Part shown: positions 1 to 11,837 of the stretch, piece by piece
Layout of the letters: every line of letters begins with the position of its first letter
Numbering within the stretch: the stretch's first letter is position 1
Origin: Bradyrhizobium sp. ISRA464
Lineage (GTDB): Bacteria > Pseudomonadota > Alphaproteobacteria > Rhizobiales > Xanthobacteraceae
Length of the DNA: 64,000 bases
Direction: 5' to 3'
Assembly (NCBI RefSeq): GCF_029910095.1
Contig: NZ_CP094526.1
Coordinates: forward strand, 2,852,001-2,916,000
Position numbers and translations under genes: made by a program
The notes under the pieces: model-generated
Told to the model about the DNA's origin: nothing
What the model saw: the letters and a program-made list of their open reading frames with translations, nothing else
Database searches by the model: none

Positions 1-1131
1 GCGGTCGGCTTTGTCGCGCGCCCGATCGGTGCTGCGATTTTCGGGCACTATGGCGACCGCATCGGCCGCAAATCGACGCTGATCGCGACGCTGCTGCTGA
101 TGGGACTGGCGACCGCCGCGGTCGCGGTGGTGCCGACCTATTCGAGCATCGGCATCTGGGGCGCGGTGATCCTGACCGCACTGCGCTTCATCCAGGGCGT
201 CGGCGTCGGCGGCGAATGGGGCGGCTCGGTGTTGATGTCGATGGAGTGGGCCCGCAACGACCGGTCGCGCGGGCTGATCGCCTCGTGGCCGCAGTTCGGC
301 GTGCCATGCGGCCTGTTCCTCGCCAATCTCGCCGTGCTGGCGTTCAGCCAGATGTCAGGCGATCAGTTCCTGGCCTGGGGCTGGCGCATTCCGTTCGCCC
401 TCAGCCTCATCCTGGTTGCCGTCGGCCTCTACATCCGGCTCGGCATTCTGGAAACGCCAGTGTTCTCGAAGCTGCTCGCCGAGCGTCAGCTCGACCGAAC
501 GCCGATGCTGACGGTGATCAAGGAATATCCGCGGGAGATTCTGCAGTCCGCGTTTGCGCGCATGTCCGAGCAGGCGCCGTTCTACGTCTTCACCGCGTTC
601 GTGTTCTCCTACGGCATCGGTACGCTTCACCTCACGCGCGACCTGCTGCTGACCGCGGTGCTCGCGGCTTCGGTGGTGTCGTTCGTCGCGATCCCGGTGT
701 CCGGGTACGTGTCCGACCAGATCGGCCGCAAGAACATGTACATGATCGGGGCCGTCGTGACCGGCGTCTTCGGCTTCATCTACTTCGCGATGCTCAATAC
801 CGGATCGGAGCCGATCATCTTTCTCGCGATCGTGCTGTCGCTGATCCCGCACGACATGCAGTACGGCCCGCAGGCCGCCCTGATCGCCGAGAGCTTCACC
901 GGACGCCTGCGCTACAGCGGCGCGTCGCTCGGCTATCAGCTCGCATCTGTCATCGCCGGCGGCCCCGCGCCGCTGATCGCAGCCTGGCTGTTTGGCACCT
1001 TCAAGTCCGCGACCGCGATCGCAATCTATATCGCGATTTGCGCGGTCATCACGCTGATCGCGACCGCGCTGATGACCGACTACACGGGCAAGGATATCAA
1101 CGCGGTCGGCGCGCATGAGCGGCGCGCTTGA
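1..1131 (+). CDS. MFS transporter, metabolite:H+ symporter family (5' truncated)
   Basis: This is the C-terminal ~376 residues of an inner-membrane major facilitator. The reading frame is open from base 1, so the true start lies upstream of the window. The visible part opens with an ARPIG segment followed by GDRIGRK (bases 52-72), the loop 2-3 signature of MFS proteins. A second copy, SDQIGRK, lies near base 715 at the start of the second half. About ten hydrophobic segments follow. The RPxG plus GDRxGRK combination is typical of the metabolite:H+ symporter group (ShiA, ProP, KgtP type), which takes up organic acids or osmolytes with protons. The substrate cannot be told from sequence. The small SPW gene follows 38 bases later on the same strand. 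Confidence 0.9.
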   Translation, partial: AVGFVARPIGAAIFGHYGDRIGRKSTLIATLLLMGLATAAVAVVPTYSSIGIWGAVILTALRFIQGVGVGGEWGGSVLMSMEWARNDRSRGLIASWPQFGVPCGLFLANLAVLAFSQMSGDQFLAWGWRIPFALSLILVAVGLYIRLGILETPVFSKLLAERQLDRTPMLTVIKEYPREILQSAFARMSEQAPFYVFTAFVFSYGIGTLHLTRDLLLTAVLAASVVSFVAIPVSGYVSDQIGRKNMYMIGAVVTGVFGFIYFAMLNTGSEPIIFLAIVLSLIPHDMQYGPQAALIAESFTGRLRYSGASLGYQLASVIAGGPAPLIAAWLFGTFKSATAIAIYIAICAVITLIATALMTDYTGKDINAVGAHERRA

Positions 1132-1169
1132 AGCAGCGAGAGTTTGAAGCAAGCAAGGGAGGCATCGAC

Positions 1170-1547
1170 ATGATCAAATGGCGAAGTGAATCGGCGCTTG
1201 ATCTCTACAATCTGGTGGCATCCATCTTCCTGCTCGCCGCACCGTGGCTGTTCGCGCACGCCAACCAGACGGCGGCGATCGATCTCAGGACCAGCGGTGC
1301 CGTGATCGCCGTGCTGTCGCTGGCGGCGATTGTTGCGTTTTCTGTCTGGGAAGAGTGGGTCAACGTGTTCGTGGGCTTGTGGCTGATCGTCTCGCCATGG
1401 CTGCTCGGCTTCACGCATAGCCGCGCGATGCATTTCAGCATCGCCGCCGGAGCGGTGGTGGCGTTCATGGCGCTGCTCGAGCTGTGGCTGGAATATGAGA
1501 AGACGCATCTCGGCCCGTCTGCGGCACGGGCCCCCGAAAAGCATTAG
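1170..1547 (+). CDS. SPW repeat membrane protein
   Basis: A small integral membrane protein of 125 residues with four predicted hydrophobic helices. Two internal repeats each carry a PW motif, APWLF near residue 24 and SPWLLG near residue 75, matching the SPW repeat family (PF03779), whose function is unknown. The ATG at 1170 is chosen because AAGGGAGG lies 8-15 bases upstream; the frame also runs open further upstream. The charged C-terminal tail after the last helix is probably cytoplasmic. It lies just downstream of the MFS gene and may be cotranscribed with it. Confidence 0.8.
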   Translation: MIKWRSESALDLYNLVASIFLLAAPWLFAHANQTAAIDLRTSGAVIAVLSLAAIVAFSVWEEWVNVFVGLWLIVSPWLLGFTHSRAMHFSIAAGAVVAFMALLELWLEYEKTHLGPSAARAPEKH

Positions 1548-1702
1548 AGAAGACCGGCCGCCCAAATCCTGCAAACCCGTTGCTCGCCTTGATCAGGCGC
1601 TCGCGCCGGTGATCGGGCGTGATGAAATAACTTCGACCACAAATCGCTCTTGGTCACAGGAGCGGGGCTTGCCCCGGCTTCCACCACCCTGTGGAGAAAC
1701 CT

Positions 1703-1918
1703 ATGACCAAATTGACCTTCGTGGCGGTTGCTCTGGTTGCGGCAGCTGCATATTCGGCTCAGGCTTCCGCCGCCGGGGGCAATGCCGCGTCACGGCGCGC
1801 CCATGCGTCGACAACGGCCAGCAGCAAGACCGTCGATTGCATGCGCGCGCCGAACGTTGGATCTTTCGCAACCGCTCCGTTTACGGAGCCGCCCTGCATG
1901 CCTGGCGCGATGCGCTGA
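1703..1918 (+). CDS. small secreted protein of unknown function
   Basis: A 71-residue ORF preceded by GGAG at proper distance. Residues 1-23 form a clear Sec signal peptide, with an alanine-rich hydrophobic core and a likely cut after AQASA. The mature part of ~48 residues is polar, rich in Ala, Ser and Thr, and has two cysteines, VDCM and PPCM, which could form a disulfide in the periplasm. No family is recognised. It stands alone, 155 bases after the SPW gene, and ends just before a strong hairpin terminator. Confidence 0.6.
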   Translation: MTKLTFVAVALVAAAAYSAQASAAGGNAASRRAHASTTASSKTVDCMRAPNVGSFATAPFTEPPCMPGAMR

Positions 1919-1934
1919 GCACACGCCCAGCAAA

Positions 1935-1961
1935 AAGCCCCGGACGCGACGTCCGGGGCTT
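1935..1961. terminator. bidirectional intrinsic terminator
   Basis: An 11-bp perfect stem, AAGCCCCGGAC with GTCCGGGGCTT, encloses the 5-base loop GCGAC. The minus strand continues into a T run (TTTTTG), which suits the hydrolase gene ending at 1984. It also sits 16 bases after the stop of the small secreted protein, so it probably serves both converging genes. Confidence 0.8.
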
Positions 1962-1983
1962 GGCGTGATTCTTTGAGGTTGGC

Positions 1984-2685
1984 TTATTCCGGCTTGCCGA
2001 TCGCAACCTTCAGCGTGCCGACGCCGTCGACGCCGCATTCGAGCTTGTCGCCGGGCTGGAGCTGGGAGACGCCGGCCGGAGTGCCGGTCATGATGATGTC
2101 GCCGGCGGCGAGCTTCACCTGCTGGGAGAGCTGCCAGATGATTTCCGGCACGCTCCAGATCAGCTCGGTGAGATCGCCCTTCTGGGCTTCCTTGCCGTTG
2201 ACGGTAAGCCAGATCTTGCCCTTCGAGGGATGGCCGATCTTCGATGCCGGTTCGATCGCGGAGCAGGGCGCGGAATAGTCGAACGACTTGCCGACTTCCC
2301 ATGGGCGCTCCTTCTTGCGCGAAGCAATCTGCAGGTCGCGGCGGGTCAGGTCGATGCCGACGGCATAGCCGTAGACATGCTCGAGCGCCTTGTCGGCGGG
2401 GATGTTCAGTCCGCCGCTCTTCATCGCGACCACCAGCTCGACCTCGTGATGCAGGTCCTTGGTCAGCGGCGGATAGGGAATGGTGGCGCCGTCGGACACC
2501 AGCATGTCGGCATGCTTGGCGAAGAAGAACGGCGGCGCGCGCTCGTCGTTGCCCATCTCGCGGATATGCTCGAGATAGTTGCGCCCGACGCACCAGATGC
2601 GGCGCACCGGGTAGGCGCTCGCCTCGCCGACGACGGGAAGCGAGGGCTGCGGCGGAAGCGGGATGACGTAGGAGGCGGCGTTCAT
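1984..2685 (-). CDS. fumarylacetoacetate hydrolase family protein, fumarylpyruvate hydrolase-like
   Basis: A 233-residue cytosolic enzyme of the FAH superfamily (PF01557). The start at 2685 gives the usual N-terminus, running into RIWCVGRNYLEH at residues ~29-40. The metal-ligand signature is H-HEVELVV (residues ~81-88) followed by the conserved GIDLTRRDLQ and KSFD segments, and GDIIMTGTPAGV lies near the C-terminus. The GNDERAPPFFFAKHAD segment resembles fumarylpyruvate hydrolases of gentisate degradation (NagK type), which split fumarylpyruvate into fumarate and pyruvate; the exact substrate is inferred. No other gentisate gene is nearby. It lies 34 bases behind the ABC exporter gene on the same strand and may be cotranscribed with it. 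Confidence 0.85.
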   Translation of the reverse strand: MNAASYVIPLPPQPSLPVVGEASAYPVRRIWCVGRNYLEHIREMGNDERAPPFFFAKHADMLVSDGATIPYPPLTKDLHHEVELVVAMKSGGLNIPADKALEHVYGYAVGIDLTRRDLQIASRKKERPWEVGKSFDYSAPCSAIEPASKIGHPSKGKIWLTVNGKEAQKGDLTELIWSVPEIIWQLSQQVKLAAGDIIMTGTPAGVSQLQPGDKLECGVDGVGTLKVAIGKPE

Positions 2686-2719
2686 GAGGCGGTCTCGCTG
2701 CTCTTGAGGTGAACTTGAT

Positions 2720-4531
<1,812 letters not shown>

Positions 4532-4630
4532 CCGCGTTCCATTGACGGCAGGCCTTGCCGGCCGTCAGGGTTGCGGAAACCTCCTTGCCCGCTTGTCGGC
4601 GCTTTTTCAAGCCCAATAACGGCTTGATTT

Positions 4631-5644
4631 TCAGGCCGATTCTGCCTGTAGCGGAAGCCCGCCGCGCTCCCGGAACAGCTTCTCTTCCCAGTTCAGCGCG
4701 TGGGTCGCGATGGTCTCGAGATTGTCGTAGCGCGGCGTCCAGTCAAGCAGCGCGCGGATGCGGCCGGTATCGGCCACCATTGTCATGATATCGCCGGGCC
4801 GCCGTGCCGCATAGGCGACGGCGAAATTGCGCATCGAGACACGGCGCACCACCTCGATCGTCTCGAGCACGGAATAGCCGCGGCCATAGCCGCAGTTCAG
4901 CGTCACCGATTGGCCGCCGGCGCGCAGGTAGGACAGCGCCGAACGATGCGCCTCGACGAGGTCGCTGACATGGATGAAGTCGCGAATGCAACTGCCGTCA
5001 TGCGTCGGATAGTCGGTGCCGAACACGTCGATCTTGGCGCGCTGCCCGGTCGCGGCCTCGACCGCGATCTTGAGCAGATGGGTAGCGCCGACGGTGGCAA
5101 GGCCGGCCCGTCCTTTCGGGTCAGCGCCGGCGACGTTGAAATAGCGCAGCACGACGTAGCCCATGCCATGGGCGGTGGCGACGTCGTGCAGCATGATCTC
5201 GGTCATCAGCTTCGACGAGCCGTAGGGCGACAGCGGCCGCGTCGGCGCAATCTCGGGCACCGGCACGTGGTCCGGATTGCCGTAGACGGCGGCGGTCGAG
5301 GAGAAGATGAAGCGCTTGACGCCGCGCTTGACCGCGACATTGAGCAGGCTGCGGGTCGTCATGGTGTTGTTGCGGTAATAGCCAAGCGGATCGCGCATCG
5401 AGTCCGGCACCACGACAGAGCCGGCGAAATGGATAATGCTCTCGATCTTGTGCTGGGCGATCACGCCCTCGACGAGGTTCTCGTCGCCGGCGTCGCCGAT
5501 GAACAGCGGCACGCCCTCGGGCAGGAATGCGGAGAAACCTGTGGAGAGATTGTCGATCACGACCACGCTTTCGCCGGCATCGACCAGCGCGTGAACCATG
5601 TGACTTCCGATGTAGCCGGCGCCGCCGGTCACAAGCACGGTCAT
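4631..5644 (-). CDS. galE: UDP-glucose 4-epimerase
   Basis: A 337-residue extended short-chain dehydrogenase that interconverts UDP-glucose and UDP-galactose in the cytosol, supplying galactose for surface polysaccharide. The NAD-binding GGAGYIGS is at residues 7-14. The catalytic Ser/Thr lies in FSSTAAVYG (residues ~114-122) and the catalytic pair is Tyr141 and Lys145 in YGSSK. The length fits GalE. The N-terminal IDNLSTG and the later YFNVAGADP motif are standard for this enzyme. It is transcribed divergently from the glycosyltransferase at 5775 and leads the minus-strand run galE, ABC exporter, FAH hydrolase. Confidence 0.92.
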   Translation of the reverse strand: MTVLVTGGAGYIGSHMVHALVDAGESVVVIDNLSTGFSAFLPEGVPLFIGDAGDENLVEGVIAQHKIESIIHFAGSVVVPDSMRDPLGYYRNNTMTTRSLLNVAVKRGVKRFIFSSTAAVYGNPDHVPVPEIAPTRPLSPYGSSKLMTEIMLHDVATAHGMGYVVLRYFNVAGADPKGRAGLATVGATHLLKIAVEAATGQRAKIDVFGTDYPTHDGSCIRDFIHVSDLVEAHRSALSYLRAGGQSVTLNCGYGRGYSVLETIEVVRRVSMRNFAVAYAARRPGDIMTMVADTGRIRALLDWTPRYDNLETIATHALNWEEKLFRERGGLPLQAESA

Positions 5645-5774
5645 GGATGCTGCTCTCCCGTTCTATTTGCCGGGGATGCTAGCGGCGTCGCGGTGAAGAG
5701 GGGGTTTCGTCGCGGCTGAACTGGCCACTATGCTTAATGTTGCGTATAGGAACTGGCGCGAAACGGAGACTTGC

Positions 5775-6821
5775 GTGCCGATCGAGAACATATCTGCCGG
5801 CGAGCTCGAACTTATCGTGCCGAACCTGCACAGACGCTATTCAGGCGTCACCGCGACCAACCGCATGGTCGCGCCGAAGCTCGCGCGGATGTTTCGCGCG
5901 GCATGGTTCGGCACGCATCGGCCCGACGGCATTGCGGCGATGGGATTTCTCGATCTGATGCGGCTGTGGCGCCGCCGCACGCCTGTGATCTGGCACGCGC
6001 GGCGCAACGACGAGATGATCGCGGGGCTCCTGCTGCGCGGGCTCGGCTGGCCGCTGAAGCTCATCTTCACCTCTGCGGCGCAGCGGCATCACACCTGGCT
6101 GACGCGCTGGTTGATCCGCAAGATGGACGCGATCATCGCGACCAGCCCGCTTTCGGCATCCTATCTCAAGCGTGAAGCGACGGTGGTGATGCACGGTGTC
6201 GACACCGATCGCTACGTGCCGCCGGCCGATCGTGCGGCGGCCTTTGCCGAGAGCGGATTGCCGGGCCGCTATGCGATCGGATGCTTCGGCCGGGTGCGCG
6301 CGCAAAAGGGCACCGACGTCTTCGTCGACGCGATGTGCAGGCTATTGCCGCGCTATCCCGAATTCACCGCTGTGATCGTCGGCGCCGTCGTGCCGGAGCA
6401 GCAGGCGTTCGCGAACGACCTGAAGCGACGCATCGAGGCGGCGGGCCTGCAATCGCGCGTGATCATCACCGGCGAGCTTCCGATCGAGGACGTCGTGCGC
6501 TGGTACCAGCGGCTGACGATCTACGCCTTCACCTCGCGCAACGAGGGCTTTGGCCTGACCTTGATCGAGGCGATGTCGGTAGGTGCCGCGCTGGTGGCGG
6601 CGCGGGCAGGAGCCGCGGAGTTCGTGGTCGAGGACGGCGTCACCGGTGTGCTGACGCCGCCCGGCGATGTCGATGCGTTGGTGGCGGCGCTGGAGCCGCT
6701 GATGCACGATCCGGCCGCGGCGACGGCGATGGGTGCGCGGGCGCAGGCGCGGGCTGTGGATAAGTTCAGCCTGGACGCGGAAGCAAATGCGATCGCCGCA
6801 GTCTATCGGGCGCTGATCTGA
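5775..6821 (+). CDS. glycosyltransferase family 4 (LPS core type)
   Basis: A 348-residue GT-B glycosyltransferase, cytosolic at the inner membrane face, using a nucleotide sugar donor. The C-terminal Glycos_transf_1 domain has GCFGRVRAQKGTD near residue 168 and the donor-binding ES/E region FTSRNEGFGLTLIEAMSVG near 250. The start is taken as GTG at 5775 because GGAG sits 7 bases upstream and the protein then begins VPIENISAGE. An in-frame ATG at 5730 would add 15 residues but lacks a ribosome binding site. It converges with the heptosyltransferase gene, overlapping its 3' end by 19 bases. The acceptor is probably LPS core, inferred from context. Confidence 0.88.
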   Translation: MPIENISAGELELIVPNLHRRYSGVTATNRMVAPKLARMFRAAWFGTHRPDGIAAMGFLDLMRLWRRRTPVIWHARRNDEMIAGLLLRGLGWPLKLIFTSAAQRHHTWLTRWLIRKMDAIIATSPLSASYLKREATVVMHGVDTDRYVPPADRAAAFAESGLPGRYAIGCFGRVRAQKGTDVFVDAMCRLLPRYPEFTAVIVGAVVPEQQAFANDLKRRIEAAGLQSRVIITGELPIEDVVRWYQRLTIYAFTSRNEGFGLTLIEAMSVGAALVAARAGAAEFVVEDGVTGVLTPPGDVDALVAALEPLMHDPAAATAMGARAQARAVDKFSLDAEANAIAAVYRALI

Positions 6822-7867
6822 GCCAGCACGTGCTGGGCGGTCTCGACGACGTCGATGGCGGGGAGGTCGCGCATGCAGCGATGGTCGTTCATCCGGCAGA
6901 TCGTGCTCTGGCACGGTTGGCACGACAGCTTCGCCTTGGTCTGCTGCATGGTGGCGGCGAGGCCGTTGATGGGGGCCCAGAGATAGGGGCTGGTCGGGCC
7001 GAAAATGCCCATGGTTGGCGTGCCGATCGCAGCTGCGATGTGCATCAGCCCGGAATCGTTTGATATCGCAACGCTGGCCGCGGCCATCGCCAGCACGCCA
7101 TTGCGTAGGTCGGTGCCGGTAAGATCGCGGACCCGGGCGCCGCCGGCTGCGACGATCTCCTGCGCCAGCGGTTTTTCGGCAGGGCCGCCGATCACCCAGA
7201 CGTCAAATCCACGCTCGGCGAACAGCCGCGCCGCCTCCGGATAGTAGGTCCAGCGCTTCGAGGCGCCGACCGAGCCGGGCCCCAGTGCGATGGCCGGGCC
7301 CGTGCCCAGGCCGTTGGCCTGCCGCCATCGCGCGACCTCGTCGGCGGGAACCTGGAGCTGCGGCACCGGCCATTCCGACGGCAGTGCCGCGCCGTCGGGC
7401 AGCGCCAGCGATGCATTCTGGTCGATGAACCGCGGCAGCTTCTTCTCGCCCCACCGCATCGAATTGATTAGGCCGAACCGGGCTTCGCCGAAGAAACCGA
7501 CCCGCTCCGGGATGCCGGCCAATGTCGGTGCAATGGCGGACTTCCAGGTGCCCGGCAGCACCAGGGCGGTGGCGTAGTTCCGGCCCCGGAGCTCGGCCGC
7601 GAGTGTCCGCTGCCGGCCGAGCGCCAGCCGGCTCCGGGGCAGGTCGGACACAATTCCGGCGCGAACCCCCGGCATGTAATCCACCAGGGGGGCACACAGC
7701 CGGGTGACCAGCAGGTCGACCGGTCGATTGGGCCAGCGCTTCCGGAGCACCCGGATCACGGTGTGGCCACGCACAAAATCCCCAATCCACATATAGGGGA
7801 TGACGAGAATCGGGCGCGTGTCCGCGGCATCCTCTGTCTCGATCCCTAGTATTGAATTGTTATTCAT
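6803..7867 (-). CDS. waaF: glycosyltransferase family 9, LPS heptosyltransferase II-like
   Basis: A 354-residue GT9 enzyme that would transfer L-glycero-D-manno-heptose from its ADP-sugar onto the LPS inner core. Recognisable parts are the N-terminal ILVIPYMWIGDFVRGHTV (the usual MVMAQ region varies here), ALGPGSVGASKRW near residue 205, and the donor site SNDSGLMHIAAAIGTP near 280 with FGPTSP after it. It ends with the Cys-rich segment CQPCQSTICRMNDHRCM and DLPAIDV, typical of WaaF. The start at 7867 (MNNNS) is preferred because sequence further upstream does not look coding. Adjacent hldD and hldE make its donor. Confidence 0.85.
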   Translation of the reverse strand: MNNNSILGIETEDAADTRPILVIPYMWIGDFVRGHTVIRVLRKRWPNRPVDLLVTRLCAPLVDYMPGVRAGIVSDLPRSRLALGRQRTLAAELRGRNYATALVLPGTWKSAIAPTLAGIPERVGFFGEARFGLINSMRWGEKKLPRFIDQNASLALPDGAALPSEWPVPQLQVPADEVARWRQANGLGTGPAIALGPGSVGASKRWTYYPEAARLFAERGFDVWVIGGPAEKPLAQEIVAAGGARVRDLTGTDLRNGVLAMAAASVAISNDSGLMHIAAAIGTPTMGIFGPTSPYLWAPINGLAATMQQTKAKLSCQPCQSTICRMNDHRCMRDLPAIDVVETAQHVLAQISAR

Positions 7868-8004
7868 ATCTAAAAGTGTGCCAAGCCGGACCGGTTGCGG
7901 CCCCGTCGGTAACCGGTTCGCGTCTGGAGGTAAAGCCGTCGTTGCTTGCGGCGCGGGAGTGGGGCAAAGCTGGCGACTGCAGTAGACTTGGGTGGGATTT
8001 CGCA

Positions 8005-8985
8005 ATGTTTCTGGTAACCGGGGGGGCCGGTTTTATCGGATCGAACGTCGTCGCCGCGTTGAATGACGCCGGGCGGAGCGACGTCGCGGTCGCCGATATC
8101 CTCGGGCACGAGGGCAAGTGGCGGAACCTGGCCAAGCGCCAGCTCGCCGATGTCGTGCCGCCTGCCGAGCTCGGCCACTGGCTGGAGGGGCGGCGTCTCG
8201 ATGCCGTCGTTCATCTTGGCGCCATCTCGGAGACCACCGCGACCGACGGCGACCTGGTGATCGAAACCAATTTCCGCCTGTCGCTGCGGCTGCTCGACTG
8301 GTGCACGGCCAACCGTACGCCGTTCATCTATGCTTCATCGGCGGCCACCTATGGCGACGGCGATCAGGGCTTCGATGACGATCCATCGGTCGCGGCGCTG
8401 AAGCGATTGCGGCCGATGAACCTCTACGGCTGGAGCAAGCAACTGTTCGACCTCGTGGTCGCCGAGCGCGCGGCGAAGGGGGAGCGGCTGCCGCCGCAAT
8501 GGGCGGGGCTGAAATTCTTCAACGTGTTCGGCCCGAACGAATATCACAAGGGTCCGATGATGAGCGTGCTGGCGCGCCGTTTCGATGACATCAAGGCGGG
8601 CCGCGTCGTGCAGTTGTTCAAGTCGCACCGGGAGGGGATCGCCGACGGCGACCAGCGCCGCGACTTCATCTATGTCGACGACGTCGTGCGGGTGATCATG
8701 TGGCTGCTCGCAACCCCATCGGTGAGCGGGCTCTTCAATGTCGGAACCGGCAAGGCGCGCAGCTTCAAGGATCTCATCGTCTCGGCGTACAGCGCGCTCG
8801 GCGCGAAGCCGAACATCCAGTACGTCGACATGCCCGAGCAGATTCGTGGCAGTTACCAGTATTTCACGCAGAGCGAGGTCGATCGCCTGCGGTGCGCCGG
8901 TTATAACGGCGGCTTCACGGCGCTCGAAGATGCGGTCGATGCCTATGTGAAGGGTTTCCTCGACCGCGCCGATCGATATCGCTGA
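8005..8985 (+). CDS. hldD: ADP-L-glycero-D-manno-heptose 6-epimerase
   Basis: A 326-residue extended SDR enzyme (rfaD/waaD) that epimerises ADP-D-glycero-D-manno-heptose at C6, the last step of LPS heptose donor synthesis. NADP binding is [10 protein letters not shown] at residues 5-14. The catalytic Tyr141 and Lys145 are in NLYGWSKQ, the same register as the E. coli enzyme. [16 protein letters not shown] is a strong HldD signature. The ATG at 8005 starts directly on the Rossmann motif; the frame is open upstream but not conserved in character. hldE follows after 17 bases in the same operon. Confidence 0.93.
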   Translation: MFLVTGGAGFIGSNVVAALNDAGRSDVAVADILGHEGKWRNLAKRQLADVVPPAELGHWLEGRRLDAVVHLGAISETTATDGDLVIETNFRLSLRLLDWCTANRTPFIYASSAATYGDGDQGFDDDPSVAALKRLRPMNLYGWSKQLFDLVVAERAAKGERLPPQWAGLKFFNVFGPNEYHKGPMMSVLARRFDDIKAGRVVQLFKSHREGIADGDQRRDFIYVDDVVRVIMWLLATPSVSGLFNVGTGKARSFKDLIVSAYSALGAKPNIQYVDMPEQIRGSYQYFTQSEVDRLRCAGYNGGFTALEDAVDAYVKGFLDRADRYR

Positions 8986-9002
8986 GCGGGGCACGATCAC
9001 AG

Positions 9003-10475
9003 ATGTTCGATTTTGAAGCCCTGTTGCATGCAATGTCCGGCCAGACCGTGCTCTGCGTCGGCGACCTCATGCTTGACGAGTTCGTGTATGGCGAGGTGTC
9101 GCGAATCTCGCCGGAGGCGCCGGCGCCGGTGATCGCGGTCGGGCGCAGCGAGACCAATATCGGTGGCGCCGGCAATGCCGCGCGCATCGTTGCCTCGCTC
9201 GGCGGGCGCTGCATCTTCATCGGTCTGATCGGCGAGGACGATGCGGGCGCCAGGCTGCAGGCCGTGCTGGGCCGGGAAAGCCGGATCGAGAGCATATTGG
9301 TGCGCGATTCCGGCCGGCCGACGACGCGGAAAGTACGCTTTGTGTCTGAGCATTTCTCGACACATATGCTGCGCGCCGACTGGGAGCAGGCAGTGCCGGC
9401 TTCGGCCGAGGTCGAGCAAAAGCTGATCGACGCCATCCTGTCGCAGCTGGCACGTGCCGACATCGTGCTAGTGTCGGACTACGCCAAGGGCGTGCTGACC
9501 GCGCGGGTGATCCGCAACACGATCGATGCCGCGCGCGAGCTGGGCAAATCCGTGATCATCGACCCGAAGAGTCTCAATTTCGCGATCTATCGCGGCGCCA
9601 CCTTGCTCAAACCAAACCGCAAGGAATTCGCCGAGGCGACGCGGAGCCGTGCCGATTCAGACAGCGCGATCGCAGCCGCCGCCGAAGACGCGATGCGGCT
9701 CGCCGACTGCGAAGCCATGCTGGTGACGCAGGGCGAACGCGGCATGACGCTCGCTCTGCGCGACCGCGGTGTCATCCACGTGCCGGCGCTGCCGGCGAAA
9801 GTGCGCGACGTGTCGGGTGCGGGCGACACGGTGGCGGCGACGCTGGCTCTGGCGCTGGCCGCAAAGGCGGACTGGGAGGCGGCGCTCAGGATGGCGACCG
9901 CGGCGGCCGCCGTGACAGTCGGCAAAACCGGCACCGCGATCGTCAGGCCGGATGAATTGCGGCGGCGAATCCTGCCGCACGCATCGCTTGCCGCGGAAGA
10001 CAAGATCGTTGCGGCCCGCGGCGATATCGATGCGCATCTTGCGGAATGGCGCAGGCAGGATCTGCGCATCGGCTTCACCAATGGCTGCTTTGACATTCTG
10101 CATCCCGGCCACGTCAAGGTGCTGACGGCGGCGCGCGGTGCCTGCGACCGCCTCGTTGTCGGGTTGAACAGTGATGCCTCGGTGAAGCGGCTGAAAGGAG
10201 AGGGGCGACCGGTGCAGGACGCGCAGTCGCGCGCCGAAGTGCTGGCTGCTCTTGAAGCCGTCGATCTCGTTGCGATCTTCGAGGAGGACACGCCAATCAA
10301 CCTGATCACGAAGGTGCGGCCGAGCGTGCTGGTCAAGGGTGGCGACTACACCCGCGAGCAGGTGGTCGGCCATGAGATCGTCGAGGCATCCGGCGGCGAG
10401 GTGCTGCTGGTCGATATCCTGGCCGGACACAGCACGACATCGCTGGTCGATCGGGCCCGCGGGGGCAAGGCGTGA
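9003..10475 (+). CDS. hldE: bifunctional heptose 7-phosphate kinase / heptose 1-phosphate adenylyltransferase
   Basis: A 490-residue two-domain enzyme (rfaE) of ADP-heptose synthesis. Residues ~1-325 form a PfkB/ribokinase domain with GGAGNAAR near residue 55 and the catalytic anion-hole motif [12 protein letters not shown] near 270. Residues ~355-490 form the nucleotidyltransferase domain with [14 protein letters not shown] near 357 and the later VKGGDYT. The kinase phosphorylates D-glycero-D-manno-heptose 7-phosphate at C1 and the second domain adds AMP. Both are cytosolic. The gene follows hldD and overlaps the ligase gene by four bases (GTGA), so translation is probably coupled. Confidence 0.95.
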   Translation: MFDFEALLHAMSGQTVLCVGDLMLDEFVYGEVSRISPEAPAPVIAVGRSETNIGGAGNAARIVASLGGRCIFIGLIGEDDAGARLQAVLGRESRIESILVRDSGRPTTRKVRFVSEHFSTHMLRADWEQAVPASAEVEQKLIDAILSQLARADIVLVSDYAKGVLTARVIRNTIDAARELGKSVIIDPKSLNFAIYRGATLLKPNRKEFAEATRSRADSDSAIAAAAEDAMRLADCEAMLVTQGERGMTLALRDRGVIHVPALPAKVRDVSGAGDTVAATLALALAAKADWEAALRMATAAAAVTVGKTGTAIVRPDELRRRILPHASLAAEDKIVAARGDIDAHLAEWRRQDLRIGFTNGCFDILHPGHVKVLTAARGACDRLVVGLNSDASVKRLKGEGRPVQDAQSRAEVLAALEAVDLVAIFEEDTPINLITKVRPSVLVKGGDYTREQVVGHEIVEASGGEVLLVDILAGHSTTSLVDRARGGKA

Positions 10476-11761
10476 GCCCGGGCTCAGCCTCCGCGACCTC
10501 AGCCGCGGCGCTGCCCGCCTGGCGCGACCGGGCGCGGTGGGCGACCACGACCGACGTGATCGCGGTCTTGATTGCGCTGTCGCTGCCGTGGTCGACCTCG
10601 CTGGTCGGCATCTTCGGGGTGGTGTTGTTGATCGCAGTCGCGCCGACGCTCGAACTAAGGGCGTTCTGGGCGCTGGTGAAGCAGCCGATCTGCGCGGTGC
10701 CGGCCGCGCTGTTCGCCCTTGCACTTGTCGGCACGCTCTGGTCGGACGCCGCCTGGGGCGTGAGGCTGTACGCGGTCGGGCCGACGGCAAAGCTGCTGGT
10801 GCTTCCGTTCCTTTTCTATCATTTTCAGCGCTCGAGGCGTGGAACGTGGATATTCACGGCTTTCCTCGTGTCCTGCACGCTGCTGATGGTGATGTCCTGG
10901 CTGGTGCTGGCACATCCCGGCCTCTCGTTAAAGGGGGCGGGCGGTGAGCGCGGAATCTTCGTCAAGGACTACATCAACCAGAGTCAGGAATTCACGCTCT
11001 GCGCGGTCGCGCTGGCCTATCCGATCGTCATACTGCTGCGCGCCAGGCGCATCGCACTCGCCGTTCTGCTGATCGTGATTGCCTTGAGCTTCTTCGCCAA
11101 CATGGCGTTCGTGGTGGTGTCGCGAACCGCGCTGGTCACAGTCCCGATCATGTTCGCGGTGTTTGCGCTGCTCCATCTGCGTTGGCGCAGTATCGCGCTG
11201 ATTCTGTGCAGTGCTGCCGTGCTTGCCGTGGTGGCGTGGTATTCCTCTCCGCAGCTGCGATGGACCGCCGAAACGTTCACTCGCGACTACCAACTTTACA
11301 AGGAGCGCAACGAGCCGACCTCGATCGGCTTGCGGTTGGAGTTCTGGCGAAAGTCGCTCGGATTCTTCGCCGAGGCGCCGATCATTGGCCATGGTACCGG
11401 AGCGACGCGGGGCTTGTTCGAGCGAGTCGCAACGGGCGGCGCGAGTCACGCTTCGGGTGAAGTGATTGGCAACCCACACAATCAGACGTTGAATGTCGCC
11501 GTACAGTGGGGCATGATCGGCGTCGCAATCCTTTATGCAATGTGGATTTTGCACCTGTTGTTGTTCCGCGGGGATGGTGTCGTGAACTGGATCGGGCTCC
11601 TCGTCGTGGTGCAGAATATTTTTACTTCATTGTTCAATTCACACATCTTCGATTTTCACGAGGGCTGGATGTACGTACTGGGTGTCGGGGTCGCTGGCGG
11701 CATTGTGCTGAAAACGCGATCGACGGCAGGGACGGAACCTGAACGCCTAATCCATCCATGA
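10472..11761 (+). CDS. O-antigen ligase family membrane protein
   Basis: A 429-residue polytopic inner-membrane protein with about ten hydrophobic helices and a large periplasmic loop around residues 265-335, characteristic of Wzy_C/WaaL proteins (PF04932). The loop carries [23 protein letters not shown] and [12 protein letters not shown], the RxxxW and H(x)xxxN-type elements expected for ligases that join undecaprenyl-linked O-chains to lipid A-core. It starts with GTG overlapping the hldE stop codon. WaaL is likelier than a Wzy polymerase because of its place in the core operon, but sequence alone does not settle this. Confidence 0.8.
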   Translation: MSPGSASATSAAALPAWRDRARWATTTDVIAVLIALSLPWSTSLVGIFGVVLLIAVAPTLELRAFWALVKQPICAVPAALFALALVGTLWSDAAWGVRLYAVGPTAKLLVLPFLFYHFQRSRRGTWIFTAFLVSCTLLMVMSWLVLAHPGLSLKGAGGERGIFVKDYINQSQEFTLCAVALAYPIVILLRARRIALAVLLIVIALSFFANMAFVVVSRTALVTVPIMFAVFALLHLRWRSIALILCSAAVLAVVAWYSSPQLRWTAETFTRDYQLYKERNEPTSIGLRLEFWRKSLGFFAEAPIIGHGTGATRGLFERVATGGASHASGEVIGNPHNQTLNVAVQWGMIGVAILYAMWILHLLLFRGDGVVNWIGLLVVVQNIFTSLFNSHIFDFHEGWMYVLGVGVAGGIVLKTRSTAGTEPERLIHP

Positions 11762-11837
11762 TGGCTGGCATGACTGTCGCAGATGCGCTATCAGCCTTGA
11801 TATCTTGTCGCAAAACCCCATTAAATCGCTCGTATCC